Program-made: the position numbers and the translations under genes | Notes under the pieces: model-generated | Databases searched by the model: none | The model's input: only the letters and a program-made list of their open reading frames with translations | What the model was told of the DNA's origin: nothing | Assembly: GCF_029892425.1 (NCBI RefSeq) | Contig: NZ_JARXWB010000039.1 | Location: 1 to 64,000 of the forward strand | Direction of reading: 5' to 3' | DNA length: 64,000 nt | Origin: Bradyrhizobium sp. BR13661 | GTDB lineage: Bacteria; Pseudomonadota; Alphaproteobacteria; Rhizobiales; Xanthobacteraceae | Part shown: in pieces, positions 45,012 through 53,810 of the stretch | How positions within the stretch are numbered: the stretch's first letter is position 1 | How the letters are laid out: each line of letters begins with the position of its first letter

Positions 45012-45916
45012 TGAGCACGCTGGCAATCGACAAGGCCGGACCAACCCGCAAACTGGGCAGCATGAGCCGGGACCGCGCCTGGGCGCTGCGCTGGTCCTAT
45101 TTCTTCCTGGTGCTGTTTGCGATCTTCTTCCTGACGCCGCCCCTTTACATGGTGATCACCTCGCTCAAGAGCAGCGCGGAGATTTCGGCCGCCACCAATC
45201 CATGGTGGGTGTTTCACCCAACCCTGTCGAACTATGTCGAGCTGCTGACCTCGAACCAGTTTTTGCGGTTCTTCTGGAATTCGTCGATCATCTCGATCGT
45301 GGTCGTGATGGTGACGATGCTGATCAGCATCCCCGCGGCGTTCGCACTGGCGCGAATGAAGTTCTGGGGCTCGGCGACGCTCGCGACCGGCGTGTTCCTG
45401 ACCTATTTGATCCCGGACAGCCTGCTGTTCATTCCGCTATTCAAGATGCTGGCGGTGATCCAGGAGTTCACCGGCGTCACCCTGCTGAACCGCTGGTATG
45501 TGCTGGTGTTCATCTATCCCACGCTGACCGTGCCGTTCTGCACCTGGATCATGATCGGCTATTTCGCTTCGATCCCGAAGGAGCTCGACGAGGCCGCGAT
45601 CATCGACGGCGCCTCCTGGCTGCAGACCTTGCTGCGGATCTTCATTCCGGTGGCGCTGCCAGGTCTGATCGCGGCGACGATCTTCGCCTTCACGGTGTCC
45701 TGGGCCCAATTCCTTTATCCCCTGGTGTTCACGACGTCGGTGGATCAGCTGGTGCTGCCGGTCGGCATCACGACGACGCTGATCAAGGGCGACGTCTTCA
45801 ACTGGGGGCAGATCATGACCGGCGCGCTGCTCGGCGCGGCGCCGCCGCTGATCATCTACGCCTTCCTGATGGATTACTACATTGCCGGCCTGACCGCCGG
45901 TGCGACAAAGGGTTGA
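45011..45916 (+). CDS. Sugar ABC transporter permease (MalG/UgpE type)
   Basis: The 301-residue membrane protein has its first span in FFLVLFAIFFLTPPLYMVITSL and an EAA loop LDEAAIIDGASWLQTLLRIFIPVALPG. It pairs with the preceding permease to form the channel. The last residues (GLTAGATKG) are the typical CUT1 permease C-terminus. Its gene starts by overlap with the previous stop and ends one codon position before the ATPase gene region, so the set is clearly one operon. Confidence 0.93.
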   Translation: MSTLAIDKAGPTRKLGSMSRDRAWALRWSYFFLVLFAIFFLTPPLYMVITSLKSSAEISAATNPWWVFHPTLSNYVELLTSNQFLRFFWNSSIISIVVVMVTMLISIPAAFALARMKFWGSATLATGVFLTYLIPDSLLFIPLFKMLAVIQEFTGVTLLNRWYVLVFIYPTLTVPFCTWIMIGYFASIPKELDEAAIIDGASWLQTLLRIFIPVALPGLIAATIFAFTVSWAQFLYPLVFTTSVDQLVLPVGITTTLIKGDVFNWGQIMTGALLGAAPPLIIYAFLMDYYIAGLTAGATKG

Positions 45917-45922
45917 ATGCTC

Positions 45923-47023
45923 ATGGCTGACGTTGCATTGCGGAAAGTAGTCAAGCGTTACGACGATGTCGAAGCGGTGCGCGGCATCGACCTGGATATC
46001 GCCGACCATGAGTTCATCGTCCTCGTCGGCCCGTCCGGCTGCGGCAAATCGACGACGCTGCGCATGATCGCAGGCCTGGAGGACATCAGCGACGGCGACA
46101 TCATGATCGGCGGCGATGTTGTCAACGACGTGCCGCCGAAAGACCGCGACATCGCCATGGTGTTCCAGAACTACGCGCTCTACCCGCACATGACGGTTGC
46201 GGAGAACATGTCGTTCGGGCTGCGGCTGAAGCACTACCCGAAGGCCGAGATCAAGGCGCGGGTGACGGAAGCCGCGCGCCTGCTCGACATCACCGATCTG
46301 ATCGACCGCAAGCCGAAGCAGCTCTCCGGCGGGCAGCGCCAGCGCGTCGCGATGGGGCGCGCCATCGTGCGCAACCCGAAGGTCTTCCTGTTCGACGAGC
46401 CCTTGTCCAATCTCGACGCCAAGCTGCGCGTGCAGATGCGGATCGAGATCAAGAAGGTGCACCAGAAGGTGCGCACGACGACCGTCTACGTGACCCACGA
46501 CCAGGTCGAGGCGATGACCTTGGCCGATCGCGTCGTGGTGATGAACAAGGGGCGGATCGAACAGATCGGCACGCCGAACGAGCTCTATCACAAGCCGGCA
46601 ACGCGCTTTGTCGCAGGCTTCATCGGCTCACCCGCGATGAACTTCATCCCGTGCCGGCTGGAGGATGCCGCCGGCACGCTCCAGATCCGCCTCACCGACC
46701 GCATCGCCTTTGCGCTGCCGCCGGCCCGCGCTGCGCGCTACAATTCGCTACCGCGCACCGACCGGCTGCTGCTTGGTATCCGGCCCGAGCATCTGACCGA
46801 GTCGCACGCGCATCTCGGACCGGGCGTTGAGAGCTTCGACACCGTGCTCGATGTCACCGAGCCGATGGGGATGGAGACCCTGGTCTATTTCGGACTTGAG
46901 GGCACGCCCGTCTGCGGCCGCGTCGATCCCAATGCCGGCGCTACGGACGGGGCTCCCATGCGTTTGGCGATGGACCTCAACAATATGCACCTGCTAAACG
47001 AGGCGACTGGCGTCGTGCTGTGA
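45923..47023 (+). CDS. Sugar ABC transporter ATPase (MalK/UgpC type)
   Basis: The 366-residue ATPase has Walker A GPSGCGKSTTLRM, signature LSGGQRQRVAMGRAI, Walker B VFLFDEPLSNLD and the switch His in YVTHDQVEAMTLADR. The C-terminal part has the TOBE/MalK regulatory domain (FIGSPAMNFIP, then a GIRPEHL segment). The start could also be the ATG at 45917, but AAGGG at 45908-45912 is spaced better for 45923. It powers uptake by the two permeases before it. Confidence 0.94.
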   Translation: MADVALRKVVKRYDDVEAVRGIDLDIADHEFIVLVGPSGCGKSTTLRMIAGLEDISDGDIMIGGDVVNDVPPKDRDIAMVFQNYALYPHMTVAENMSFGLRLKHYPKAEIKARVTEAARLLDITDLIDRKPKQLSGGQRQRVAMGRAIVRNPKVFLFDEPLSNLDAKLRVQMRIEIKKVHQKVRTTTVYVTHDQVEAMTLADRVVVMNKGRIEQIGTPNELYHKPATRFVAGFIGSPAMNFIPCRLEDAAGTLQIRLTDRIAFALPPARAARYNSLPRTDRLLLGIRPEHLTESHAHLGPGVESFDTVLDVTEPMGMETLVYFGLEGTPVCGRVDPNAGATDGAPMRLAMDLNNMHLLNEATGVVL

Positions 47024-47057
47024 CGCCGGCGCGAGAAACGCGAGCAGGCAGGGAGCG

Positions 47058-48047
47058 ATGACGACCAACAAGAAGAAGATCTTCGTTACACAAACTTTAT
47101 CGCAAGGGGCACGCGCCCTCCTCACCCAGCGGGACGATATCGAACTCGTCGAGTTTCCGAACCTGATCTCTGCCAAGGATTTCGAGGCTCTGCTCAAGAG
47201 CCATGCACCGGTCCACGGCGTGGCGCTGGGCGCCACTGCTTTTGGCGAGACGGAGCTCGAAGCGTCGAAGGACATGAAAGTGGTGACCCGTATCGGCGTC
47301 GGCTACGACGCCGTCGATGTCCCCGCCCTCTCGCGCCGCAAGGTGCCGCTGATGGTCGCAGGCAGCGCCAACTCGCCTTCAGTCGCCGAGCAGGCACTGT
47401 TCATGATGCTGACGCTCGCCAAGCGCGCCAACGAGATGCATGCCTGCGTCAAGGACGGCAAATGGGCCGAGCGCCTCGGCATGCTGCCGTTCGATCTCTA
47501 CGGCAAGACCGTGCTCATCGTTGGCTTCGGCCGCATTGGCAGCCGGACCGCCAAACGCTGCCAGGCGATGGAAATGAACGTTCAGGTCTACGACCCCTAC
47601 AAGGGAGCAGCCGACATCAAGGCCGCCGGCTGCGAGCCGGTCGCTGATCTCGACGCGGCGCTACCCAACGCCGACTTCGTCACCATCCACTGCCCGAAGA
47701 CGCCGGAAACAGTTGGCCTGTTCGATGCTGACAGGATCGGCCGGATGAAGCCGCGGTCCTACCTCATCAACACCGCGCGGGGCGGCATCGTGAAGGAGGC
47801 TGCGCTCTACCACGCGCTCGTCTCCGGCAACCTCGCCGGCGCCGGCATTGACGTCTTCGAGGTCGAGCCGCCGCCGGTCAGCAATGCGCTGTTCGGGCTG
47901 CCCAACGTCATCATGGCCCCGCACGTCGCCGGCGTCACGGTCGAGGCAGTCCAGCGCATGAGCGAACAGACCGCGCGCAACATCCTGAGTGTGCTGGACG
48001 GCGATCCCATCAGGCAGAACATCATCAATCAGGACGTACTGGGCTGA
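47058..48047 (+). CDS. D-2-hydroxyacid dehydrogenase (NAD-dependent)
   Basis: The 329-residue enzyme belongs to the D-isomer-specific 2-hydroxyacid dehydrogenase family, like phosphoglycerate and glyoxylate reductases. The NAD-binding GxGxxG box is VLIVGFGRIGSRTAK. The catalytic Arg is in NTARGGIVKE, the Glu in DVFEVEPP and the His in MAPHVAGVT. It is a single-domain-pair form without the ACT domain of long SerA. It lies 34 bases after the sugar importer and probably oxidises or reduces a product of that sugar; a role in serine synthesis is less likely here. The start at 47058 is followed by a Lys-rich segment. Confidence 0.9.
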   Translation: MTTNKKKIFVTQTLSQGARALLTQRDDIELVEFPNLISAKDFEALLKSHAPVHGVALGATAFGETELEASKDMKVVTRIGVGYDAVDVPALSRRKVPLMVAGSANSPSVAEQALFMMLTLAKRANEMHACVKDGKWAERLGMLPFDLYGKTVLIVGFGRIGSRTAKRCQAMEMNVQVYDPYKGAADIKAAGCEPVADLDAALPNADFVTIHCPKTPETVGLFDADRIGRMKPRSYLINTARGGIVKEAALYHALVSGNLAGAGIDVFEVEPPPVSNALFGLPNVIMAPHVAGVTVEAVQRMSEQTARNILSVLDGDPIRQNIINQDVLG

Positions 48048-48052
48048 GGTAA

Positions 48053-48085
48053 ATCCGAAGGCGGCAAATTTGCCCGCCTTCGGAT
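48053..48085. terminator. Strong hairpin after the dehydrogenase gene
   Basis: ATCCGAAGGCGG (48053-48064) pairs perfectly with CCGCCTTCGGAT (48074-48085) around a nine-base loop. No T-run follows on the plus strand, so it may be a Rho-dependent pause or mRNA-protecting structure at the end of the sugar operon instead of a classic terminator. Confidence 0.55.
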
Positions 48086-48213
48086 GGCCAGAATGCGTCC
48101 CATTTTGGTGCAGATCGGGCCCCAACTCAGCCTTAATCAAACCCGCGTAATAAGTCCGGCCGCGGCGGCAGTGGGACAGACTTGCCGGCCGCGTCGAGCT
48201 GGAGGATGGACCC

Positions 48214-48681
48214 TTGTCAGATATCGACCCGACCGACCAAGCGCTGGCGACCATCGCCAGCATTTTCGAGCGCCCCGAGCCTGGTTTCGCCGTTCGCGAC
48301 ACCGAAGCTGAAGCGGTGGCTGCCGACGAATATGCGGTCGCAGACGAGCATCACGGCGCCGACGAGCATCCGGTCGTCGAGGAGCAACCGCTGGTGCCTG
48401 AGCACACCGATGCCGACGGCTACAGCAAGGTCGGTCCCGGGCCGATGGCGGCGATCCGGCTGAAATGGACCGTCCATCGCGGCGACGACGGCCAGTACTA
48501 CGTGCACGAGACCATCGGCGAGCAGTCCGCTCCCGTGGTCAGCGGGCCGATGTCGAGCGAGGCCGCCGTGCAGTTCGTCGACGAACACGAAAGTGAGGCG
48601 CAGCGACGCTTTGAGCTGCTGCGCAGCGAGATCGCCGGCCGCAGTTCGCTCGCCGATTATGAGCGCAAGGGCGAAGCTTAA
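48214..48681 (+). CDS. Acidic hypothetical protein
   Basis: The 155-residue protein begins with a TTG start (SDIDPTDQALATIASIF follows) preceded by GGAGGA at 48201-48206. The first 70 residues are very rich in Glu, Asp, His, Val and Ala (DEYAVADEHHGADEHPVVEE), probably disordered. The second half, with AIRLKWTVHRGDDGQYYVHETIG, could fold into a small beta domain. No family was recognised. It ends exactly one base before the stop of the convergent DUF1993 gene. Confidence 0.65.
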   Translation: MSDIDPTDQALATIASIFERPEPGFAVRDTEAEAVAADEYAVADEHHGADEHPVVEEQPLVPEHTDADGYSKVGPGPMAAIRLKWTVHRGDDGQYYVHETIGEQSAPVVSGPMSSEAAVQFVDEHESEAQRRFELLRSEIAGRSSLADYERKGEA

Positions 48682-49191
48682 TTACTTTCTGCCGAGGAAG
48701 TCCTTCTTCACGAGCTCGACGCCCGCGTGCCGCAGCAGGTCGTAGGCCGTCGTGACGTGAAAGAAGAACTGCGGAATGCAGTTGACGAGCAGCAGCGTCC
48801 GCCCGGTAAAGGGCAGCTCGGTCCCGTCCTTCAGCCTCCAGACGACCTTCCGTTCCGCAGCCGCGTCGATCTCGGCGTGCGGCAGGCTCTCGATGAATTC
48901 GATCGACGTCGCGATGCGCGCCTGAAGACCCGCCATGTCGTGCTCCAGCGCCGGCAGCGCGACCGGCTCGCGGTCTGCCAGCAAGGCCGAAGTGACCATG
49001 GCGTGGCGGCAGGCCTCGCCCACCTGCTGCGCCAGATCGTACATATTCGGCGCCAACCGCATGCCGAGCAGAACGGCCGAGTCGAACCGGCGCTTCTCCG
49101 CATAGGCAACGCCCTTGTCGAGCAGGACGGACAGGTTGCGCAAATAAGGCACGAACAGGCCCACCGAGGCCTCGTACATCGAGATCGTCAC
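48682..49191 (-). CDS. DUF1993 family protein
   Basis: The 169-residue protein matches DUF1993 over its whole length. It opens with TISMYEASVGLFVPYLRNL, has the ARLAPNMY-type motif GMRLAPNMYDLAQQV, and a C-terminal FFFHVTTAYDLLRHAGVELVKKDFLG, all characteristic. The family is related to DinB-like helical bundles and has no known function. The start is a GTG at 49191 by comparison with the usual MTISMY N-terminus. The large frame upstream that overlaps the next gene is noise. It is divergent from the PheC-like gene. Confidence 0.92.
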   Translation of the reverse strand: MTISMYEASVGLFVPYLRNLSVLLDKGVAYAEKRRFDSAVLLGMRLAPNMYDLAQQVGEACRHAMVTSALLADREPVALPALEHDMAGLQARIATSIEFIESLPHAEIDAAAERKVVWRLKDGTELPFTGRTLLLVNCIPQFFFHVTTAYDLLRHAGVELVKKDFLGRK

Positions 49192-49320
49192 GTCGAGATT
49201 CCCTTCAATTCCGTCTCGCCAGAAACCGGCATCTGGTCTAAATCCTCTTGAGAGCTGCACAATGACAGCTCGGGCTTTGGTGGAAAAGACTTGGGCAAAA
49301 ATGAGTTGGGTGGAAAAGAG

Positions 49321-50100
49321 ATGATCGTTCGAATCGTGGCGGCCTTGGCCGTCGTCTTGCTGGCAACCCTTTCGGCACACGCGCAGCAAACGCCCTCGCG
49401 CCTCGACGAGATCATCAAGCGCGGCACCCTGCGCGTCGGCATGACCGGCGACTACAAGCCCTTTACCTATCTGGACAAGGCGACGCAGCAATTTTCCGGC
49501 TTCGACGTCGACATGGCGGAGTCGCTGGGCAAAGCGCTCGGCGTCAAGGTTGAGTTCGTCCCGACGGCCTGGCCGAAGCTGATGAAGGATTTCGAGGCCG
49601 ACCAGTTCGACATTGCGATGGGCGGCGTCTCCGTGACCCTGGACCGCCAGAAGAAGGGCTTCTTCTCGACGCCGATCATGCGCGAGGGCAAGACGCCGAT
49701 CGCGCGTTGCGCCGATGTCGGCAGGTACCAGAGCATCGCCGATATCGACAAGAAGGGCACCCGCGTCATCGTCAATCCCGGCGGGACCAATGAGCGTTTC
49801 GCGCGCGCCAACATCAAGGACGCTGACATTAGTGTCTTCCCCGACAATACCGAGATCTTCCACGAGATCGCCAAGGGCAATGCCGACCTGATGATGACGG
49901 ACGCGTCCGAGACCCGCTACCAGCAGAAGCAGAACTCCGGCGTGCTCTGCGCGGTGCATCCGGACAAGCCGTTCGATTTCTCGGAGAAGGCCTACTGGCT
50001 CCAGCGCGACATGGCGCTGAAGGCCTTCGTCGACCAGTGGCTGCACATCTCCATGGAGGACGGCAGCTACAAGAAGATCTACGCCGCATGGTTCGACTAA
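49321..50100 (+). CDS. Periplasmic cyclohexadienyl dehydratase-like protein (PheC type)
   Basis: The 259-residue exported protein has a signal peptide (IVAALAVVLLATLSAHA, cut near residue 21). It has the fold of amino-acid binding proteins. Several stretches follow PheC, the periplasmic prephenate/arogenate dehydratase of Pseudomonas, more closely than transporter receptors: TGDYKPFTY, GFDVDMAESLG, AMGGVSVTLDRQ, IVNPGGTNERFARAN and MMTDASETR, which keeps the catalytic Glu region. PheC makes phenylpyruvate or phenylalanine outside the cytoplasm. No ABC permease lies next to the gene, which also argues against a transport receptor. The comparison is from memory of the family and should be tested. 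A close alternative is an orphan SBP-3 receptor. The start is at 49321, with GGAAAAG ahead. Confidence 0.8.
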   Translation: MIVRIVAALAVVLLATLSAHAQQTPSRLDEIIKRGTLRVGMTGDYKPFTYLDKATQQFSGFDVDMAESLGKALGVKVEFVPTAWPKLMKDFEADQFDIAMGGVSVTLDRQKKGFFSTPIMREGKTPIARCADVGRYQSIADIDKKGTRVIVNPGGTNERFARANIKDADISVFPDNTEIFHEIAKGNADLMMTDASETRYQQKQNSGVLCAVHPDKPFDFSEKAYWLQRDMALKAFVDQWLHISMEDGSYKKIYAAWFD

Positions 50101-50272
50101 CCGCCGCGGCCTCCTGACGCTTGCCCCTCGCCAAACTTTGGACCGGCTCCTGGGGTATTGAACCCCGAACGTCCGGCAGACGACTCATACCGTGACAGTG
50201 ATCTAGATCACTTTTCGCAATCGGGCCGGGGCGTAAGCGTCGGTGCGGCGATCAGCTTTTCGGGAGATAGAA

Positions 50273-51190
50273 ATGAGGAAGCTGTTGGCGACGGCCGCAT
50301 TCCTTTTGGTGAGCACCGCAGCGCAGGCGCAGTACACGTTCGAGTACGGCGGCCGCACCATCCGCATCGACCCAGACCGCGGCACGGTGCAGATTCCCGG
50401 CGTCTACGACAACACCGGCAAGGCCAAGAAAGCCAAAAAGAACGAGACGCCCCCGGCCCAGCAAACCCCGCAGCAAGCCAAGGTCGATCCACAAATCCCG
50501 GCCGCACCGGCGCCGCCGCCCGCTCCTGTCGTCGCGCCTTCCGCAGCGGAACAACCGCCGACGGCACCTGCTCCCGCAGCCGCGGCTCCGCCACCGGCCC
50601 CGCCGCCCCCAGCTACTCCGCCTCCGGCGGCGACGGCCAGTACCGCTCCCGCTGAAGACCTGATGGTGCCGCCGCCTCAACCGGCTCCAAACGCGGCCCC
50701 GACGGTGGCTACGGCGCCGGCCGCACCGGCCCCGCCACCCGCGCCAGCTCCGCCGCCGGCTCCGACAGTGGCTGTCGCACCGCCGGCTCCGCCTCCGCCG
50801 CCCGCTCCGGCGCCTGTGGCTGCCCCCGCGCCAGTTCAATCCGCGGCTGTCGCCCCGGCAGCTCCAGCGGTTGCGCCCGCACACGACCTCAATTCGCCGC
50901 TCGGCGTCTGGCTCACCGAGGAGAAGGAAGGCAAGGTCCGCATCGAGCAATGCGGCAGTAATCTCTGCGGCTATTCGGTCGACAGCAAATCGAACCAGAA
51001 CGGCGAGCAGATCCTGATCAACATGAAACCTGGCAAGGACCAGAAATGGTCGGGCCGCATCCTCGATCCCAATACCAACTCGACTTACGACTCCACGATC
51101 TCGCTGAAGGGAACGGACCGCCTGCATGTCCAGGGCTGCGCCTTCGGCGGTATGTTCTGCGGCGGCCAGACCTGGACGCGCGTGAACTAG
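50273..51190 (+). CDS. Exported DUF2147 protein with Pro/Ala-rich linker
   Basis: The 305-residue protein has a short signal (LLATAAFLLVSTAAQA). A small N-terminal part (YTFEYGGRTIRIDPDRGTV) is followed by about 130 residues made almost only of Pro, Ala, Val and Thr, probably a long flexible spacer across the periplasm. The C-terminal 80-90 residues show the DUF2147 pattern (SPLGVWLTEEKEGKVRIEQC, NLCGYSV, a KWSGRILDP segment and final cysteines in CAFGGMFCGG). DUF2147 is a small lipocalin-like domain of unknown role. I use the ATG at 50273. A clear terminator follows. A long minus-strand frame over the same bases is a shadow. Confidence 0.82.
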   Translation: MRKLLATAAFLLVSTAAQAQYTFEYGGRTIRIDPDRGTVQIPGVYDNTGKAKKAKKNETPPAQQTPQQAKVDPQIPAAPAPPPAPVVAPSAAEQPPTAPAPAAAAPPPAPPPPATPPPAATASTAPAEDLMVPPPQPAPNAAPTVATAPAAPAPPPAPAPPPAPTVAVAPPAPPPPPAPAPVAAPAPVQSAAVAPAAPAVAPAHDLNSPLGVWLTEEKEGKVRIEQCGSNLCGYSVDSKSNQNGEQILINMKPGKDQKWSGRILDPNTNSTYDSTISLKGTDRLHVQGCAFGGMFCGGQTWTRVN

Positions 51191-51217
51191 GTCAGCGTGA
51201 CGTTCTTCGAGAGAGAC

Positions 51218-51249
51218 AAGGGGCCCGTGATCCGGGCCCCTTTGCTTTT
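51218..51249 (+). terminator. Intrinsic terminator
   Basis: AAGGGGCCCG (51218-51227) pairs perfectly with CGGGCCCCTT (51233-51242) across a five-base loop, and TTGCTTTT continues into a T-rich tail on the plus strand. It ends the DUF2147 gene transcript. Confidence 0.92.
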
Positions 51250-51350
51250 GTGCGTCTCCTCACAGAGGGCCTGGCGCGCGTGACTGTCCTCACATCGCGG
51301 GTTCCGCGCCCGTGACAGGTTCCCCGCACAGTCAACCAAAGGGGCGTGTC

Positions 51351-51707
51351 ATGAACGGTTTTCGCAAAGGTCTCTTCGCTACGATACTCGCTATCGTTGT
51401 CCCGCTTGCGCATGCGGACGCTGCGGGCTCGACGTTCGACGGCACATGGAACGTCCGCATCTCCTCGTCGAGCCAGACCTGCGGCAACGGATCGACCGTC
51501 GCGATCGGCATCAACAACGGCCAGATCGCTTCGAGCAGTGCCGCGGTGACCGCATCAGGCCGCGTCGCTGACGCCGGCAGCATCAGCGTCGCCCTGAGCA
51601 CCGGCATCAAGAGCGCTGTCGGCTCCGGCCGGCTCAGCGGCACCTCGGGCTCCGGCACATGGCATGGCGCCATGTGCTCGGGCACCTGGACCGCTGAGCG
51701 GATGTAA
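51351..51707 (+). CDS. Small exported hypothetical protein
   Basis: The 118-residue product has a signal peptide (GLFATILAIVVPLAHA, cut near residue 22). The mature part is rich in Gly, Ser, Thr and Ala, starts FDGTWNVRISSSSQTC and has a second Cys near the end (HGAMCSGTW); it looks like a small beta-barrel. Similar proteins are common in Bradyrhizobium. The ATG at 51351 is preceded by AAAGGGG. It converges on the cupin gene with three bases between the stops. The function is unknown. Confidence 0.65.
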   Translation: MNGFRKGLFATILAIVVPLAHADAAGSTFDGTWNVRISSSSQTCGNGSTVAIGINNGQIASSSAAVTASGRVADAGSISVALSTGIKSAVGSGRLSGTSGSGTWHGAMCSGTWTAERM

Positions 51708-51710
51708 GCG

Positions 51711-52115
51711 TCAACCGAGCGCTGCCCCGTATTCGGCGTCCGTCACCGGCTCGAGCCAGGTCGAGAACACGCCGTCGAGTGCTTCCTGCATGGCAATGTG
51801 GCACATCGAGTTGCCCGGCGAGGCGCCGTGCCAGTGCACTTCCCCCGGCGGAATCCACACGGTGTCGCCGGGACGGATCTCCTTGACCGGGCCGCCCTTG
51901 GTCTGGACGCGGCCGACGCCCGAAATCACATACAGCGTCTGCCCGAGCGGATGGTGATGCCAGTTGGTGCGAGCGCCCGGCTCGAACGAAACGCGCGAGA
52001 CGTTCAGCCGCGCCGGCGCGGGCGCCATGTTGATGGGGTCCTGCAACACGGTGCCGGTGAAGTGTTCCTTGGGCGCGCGGCGGGTCGGCCGCGTGCCTGC
52101 GAGGGTAATGTCCAT
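51711..52115 (-). CDS. Cupin-domain protein
   Basis: The 134-residue protein is a single cupin. The first motif NWHHHPLGQTLYVISGVGRVQ holds three His and a downstream Gly pattern, and the second motif PPGEVHWHGASP supplies another His. Together these make a typical metal site. Small cupins of this type include decarboxylases, dioxygenases and (R)-hydroxynitrile-lyase-like enzymes, so the reaction is open. It starts at 52115. It lies 17 bases downstream of the RraA-like gene on the same strand, so the two are likely co-transcribed. Confidence 0.88.
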   Translation of the reverse strand: MDITLAGTRPTRRAPKEHFTGTVLQDPINMAPAPARLNVSRVSFEPGARTNWHHHPLGQTLYVISGVGRVQTKGGPVKEIRPGDTVWIPPGEVHWHGASPGNSMCHIAMQEALDGVFSTWLEPVTDAEYGAALG

Positions 52116-52132
52116 GGTGTCCTCGTTTCCTG

Positions 52133-52831
52133 TTACTTCTTGCTGGCGGCGTAGCGCGCCTTGGTCTCGGCGTTCATGGGATAGAGGCCGGGCAGCACCG
52201 CGCCGTTGTTCACTTCGTTGACGATCCAGGCTTCCATCCGCTCCTGCTCGACGCCCTCGGCGAGCACGTGGTCGAGCATCGCCGCCGGGATCAGCACGCA
52301 GCCATCCTGATCGGCGACGACAATGTCGTTCGGGAACACGGCGACGCCGCCGCAGCCGATCGGCTCGCCCCAGCCGACGAAGGTCAGGCCTGCGACGGAC
52401 GGCGGCGCGGCATAGCCATCGCACCACACCGGCAGATTGGTGCCGAGCACGCCCTCGACGTCACGCACGACGCCGTCGGTCACGAGCGCGGTGACGCCGC
52501 GCTTCATCATGCGGGCGCAGAGGATGTCGCCGAAGATGCCGGCATCGGTGATGCCCATGGCGTCGACCACGGCGATGCAGCCTTCCGGCATCGCCTCGAT
52601 CGCGGTGCGGGTCGAGATCGGCGACGACCAGGATTCCGGCGTCGCCAGATCCTCGCGGGCCGGCACGAAGCGCAGCGTGAAGGCAGGTCCCACCAGGCGC
52701 GGCAGGCCCGGACGCAGCGGACGCGCGCCGCGCATCCACACATTGCGCAGGCCCTTCTTCAGCAGGACCGTGGTGATGGTGGCAGTGGTGATGCCGGCGA
52801 GGGTCTTGCGGGCTTCGGGGGACAGCGACAT
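52133..52831 (-). CDS. RraA-like / HMG-aldolase family protein
   Basis: The 232-residue protein belongs to the RraA superfamily. The conserved segments are GITTATITTVLLKKG, a DAMGITDAGIFGDILC stretch, and VTDGVVRDVEGV with the Arg-Asp pair used in metal and oxaloacetate/aldol chemistry. Members have been described as regulators of RNase E or as 4-hydroxy-4-methyl-2-oxoglutarate aldolases, and the two are hard to separate by sequence. The neighbouring cupin would fit the metabolic role. I start it at the ATG at 52831; the frame continues upstream without homology. It is divergent from the oxoprolinase operon. Confidence 0.85.
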   Translation of the reverse strand: MSLSPEARKTLAGITTATITTVLLKKGLRNVWMRGARPLRPGLPRLVGPAFTLRFVPAREDLATPESWSSPISTRTAIEAMPEGCIAVVDAMGITDAGIFGDILCARMMKRGVTALVTDGVVRDVEGVLGTNLPVWCDGYAAPPSVAGLTFVGWGEPIGCGGVAVFPNDIVVADQDGCVLIPAAMLDHVLAEGVEQERMEAWIVNEVNNGAVLPGLYPMNAETKARYAASKK

Positions 52832-53078
52832 GGGCGAGAACGAGCTCCGAGGTGCAGGAAAGAACGCGCGCATCTTGCGAGCCGGGCGCCTGCCGTCAAG
52901 GCCCAAAGCCCTGACACAAACGCGCCCCTGCCGGGCTGTTATGCGACGCGATAACAAGGCTTTATCGGCACCCCCTGCATTAATTTATTGGACTTGCGGG
53001 CGCATTTACGCGAAGCAGGGTTGAGGCGGAACTCAAGGTCGAGCCCGCGTTTCCCGAGAAGCCCGATATCGACAGCCC

Positions 53079-53810
53079 ATGGCCGCGACGCTTTCTCCGC
53101 CCCGCCTTCTGCCCAGTGGCGACAGCGCCGTCACGGTCGAGTTCAGCCGCACCATCGACGACGCCGCCAACGAGCGCGTGCTCGCACTCGACAAGGCGCT
53201 CGCAGCTTCGCCCATCGAGGGCATCTCCGAGACCATCCCGACCTATCGCTCGCTGCTGGTGCATTACGACCCCGGCAAGATCGGATTTGACGCGCTTGGC
53301 GAAAAGCTGGTTGCGCTCGCCAGCCAGAAGCTGCCGACGACGACGAGGGCGCGGCGCTGGCGCATTCCCGTCGCCTATGGCGGTGAGCACGGCATTGATC
53401 TGGAGGATGTCGCGAAGGCGCTCAACACCACGCCCGACGACATCGTCGCCCGTCATTCCGGAGGCGACTATCGCGTCGCAATGATCGGCTTCACGCCGGG
53501 CTGGTCCTATCTCAGCGGGCTCGACAAATCCCTGCACATGTCGCGGCGGCAGTCGCCCCGGCTGTTCACGCCCGCGGGCACAATCTCAATCGGCGGCATC
53601 CAGGCGGGCATCCAGTGCCTGGCCGCGCCGAGCGGCTGGCACTTGCTCGGCCGCACGCCTGTCAGAACCTATCAGCTCCACCGCAATCCAACCTTCCTCA
53701 CCGAGCCCGGTGATCGCGTGACGTTCTTTGCCATCGACCACAAGACGTTCGAGGACATGGACCGCGCCGCGGAAGCCGGCGAGATCATCGCCGAGCGGGT
53801 CGACGCATGA
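53079..53810 (+). CDS. pxpB: 5-oxoprolinase subunit PxpB
   Basis: The 243-residue protein is the KipI-like subunit of the prokaryotic ATP-dependent 5-oxoprolinase, which opens pyroglutamate to glutamate. It has the pattern RLLPSGDSAVTVEF near the N-terminus, IPVAYGGEHGIDLEDVA and MIGFTPGWSYLSGLD, followed by SIGGIQAGI and a GWHLLGRTP segment. The start is set at the ATG at 53079. Its stop overlaps the pxpC start by four bases. The pxpB-pxpC-pxpA order makes one operon. It is divergent from the RraA-like gene and upstream sequence of about 245 bases holds the promoter. Confidence 0.94.
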   Translation: MAATLSPPRLLPSGDSAVTVEFSRTIDDAANERVLALDKALAASPIEGISETIPTYRSLLVHYDPGKIGFDALGEKLVALASQKLPTTTRARRWRIPVAYGGEHGIDLEDVAKALNTTPDDIVARHSGGDYRVAMIGFTPGWSYLSGLDKSLHMSRRQSPRLFTPAGTISIGGIQAGIQCLAAPSGWHLLGRTPVRTYQLHRNPTFLTEPGDRVTFFAIDHKTFEDMDRAAEAGEIIAERVDA

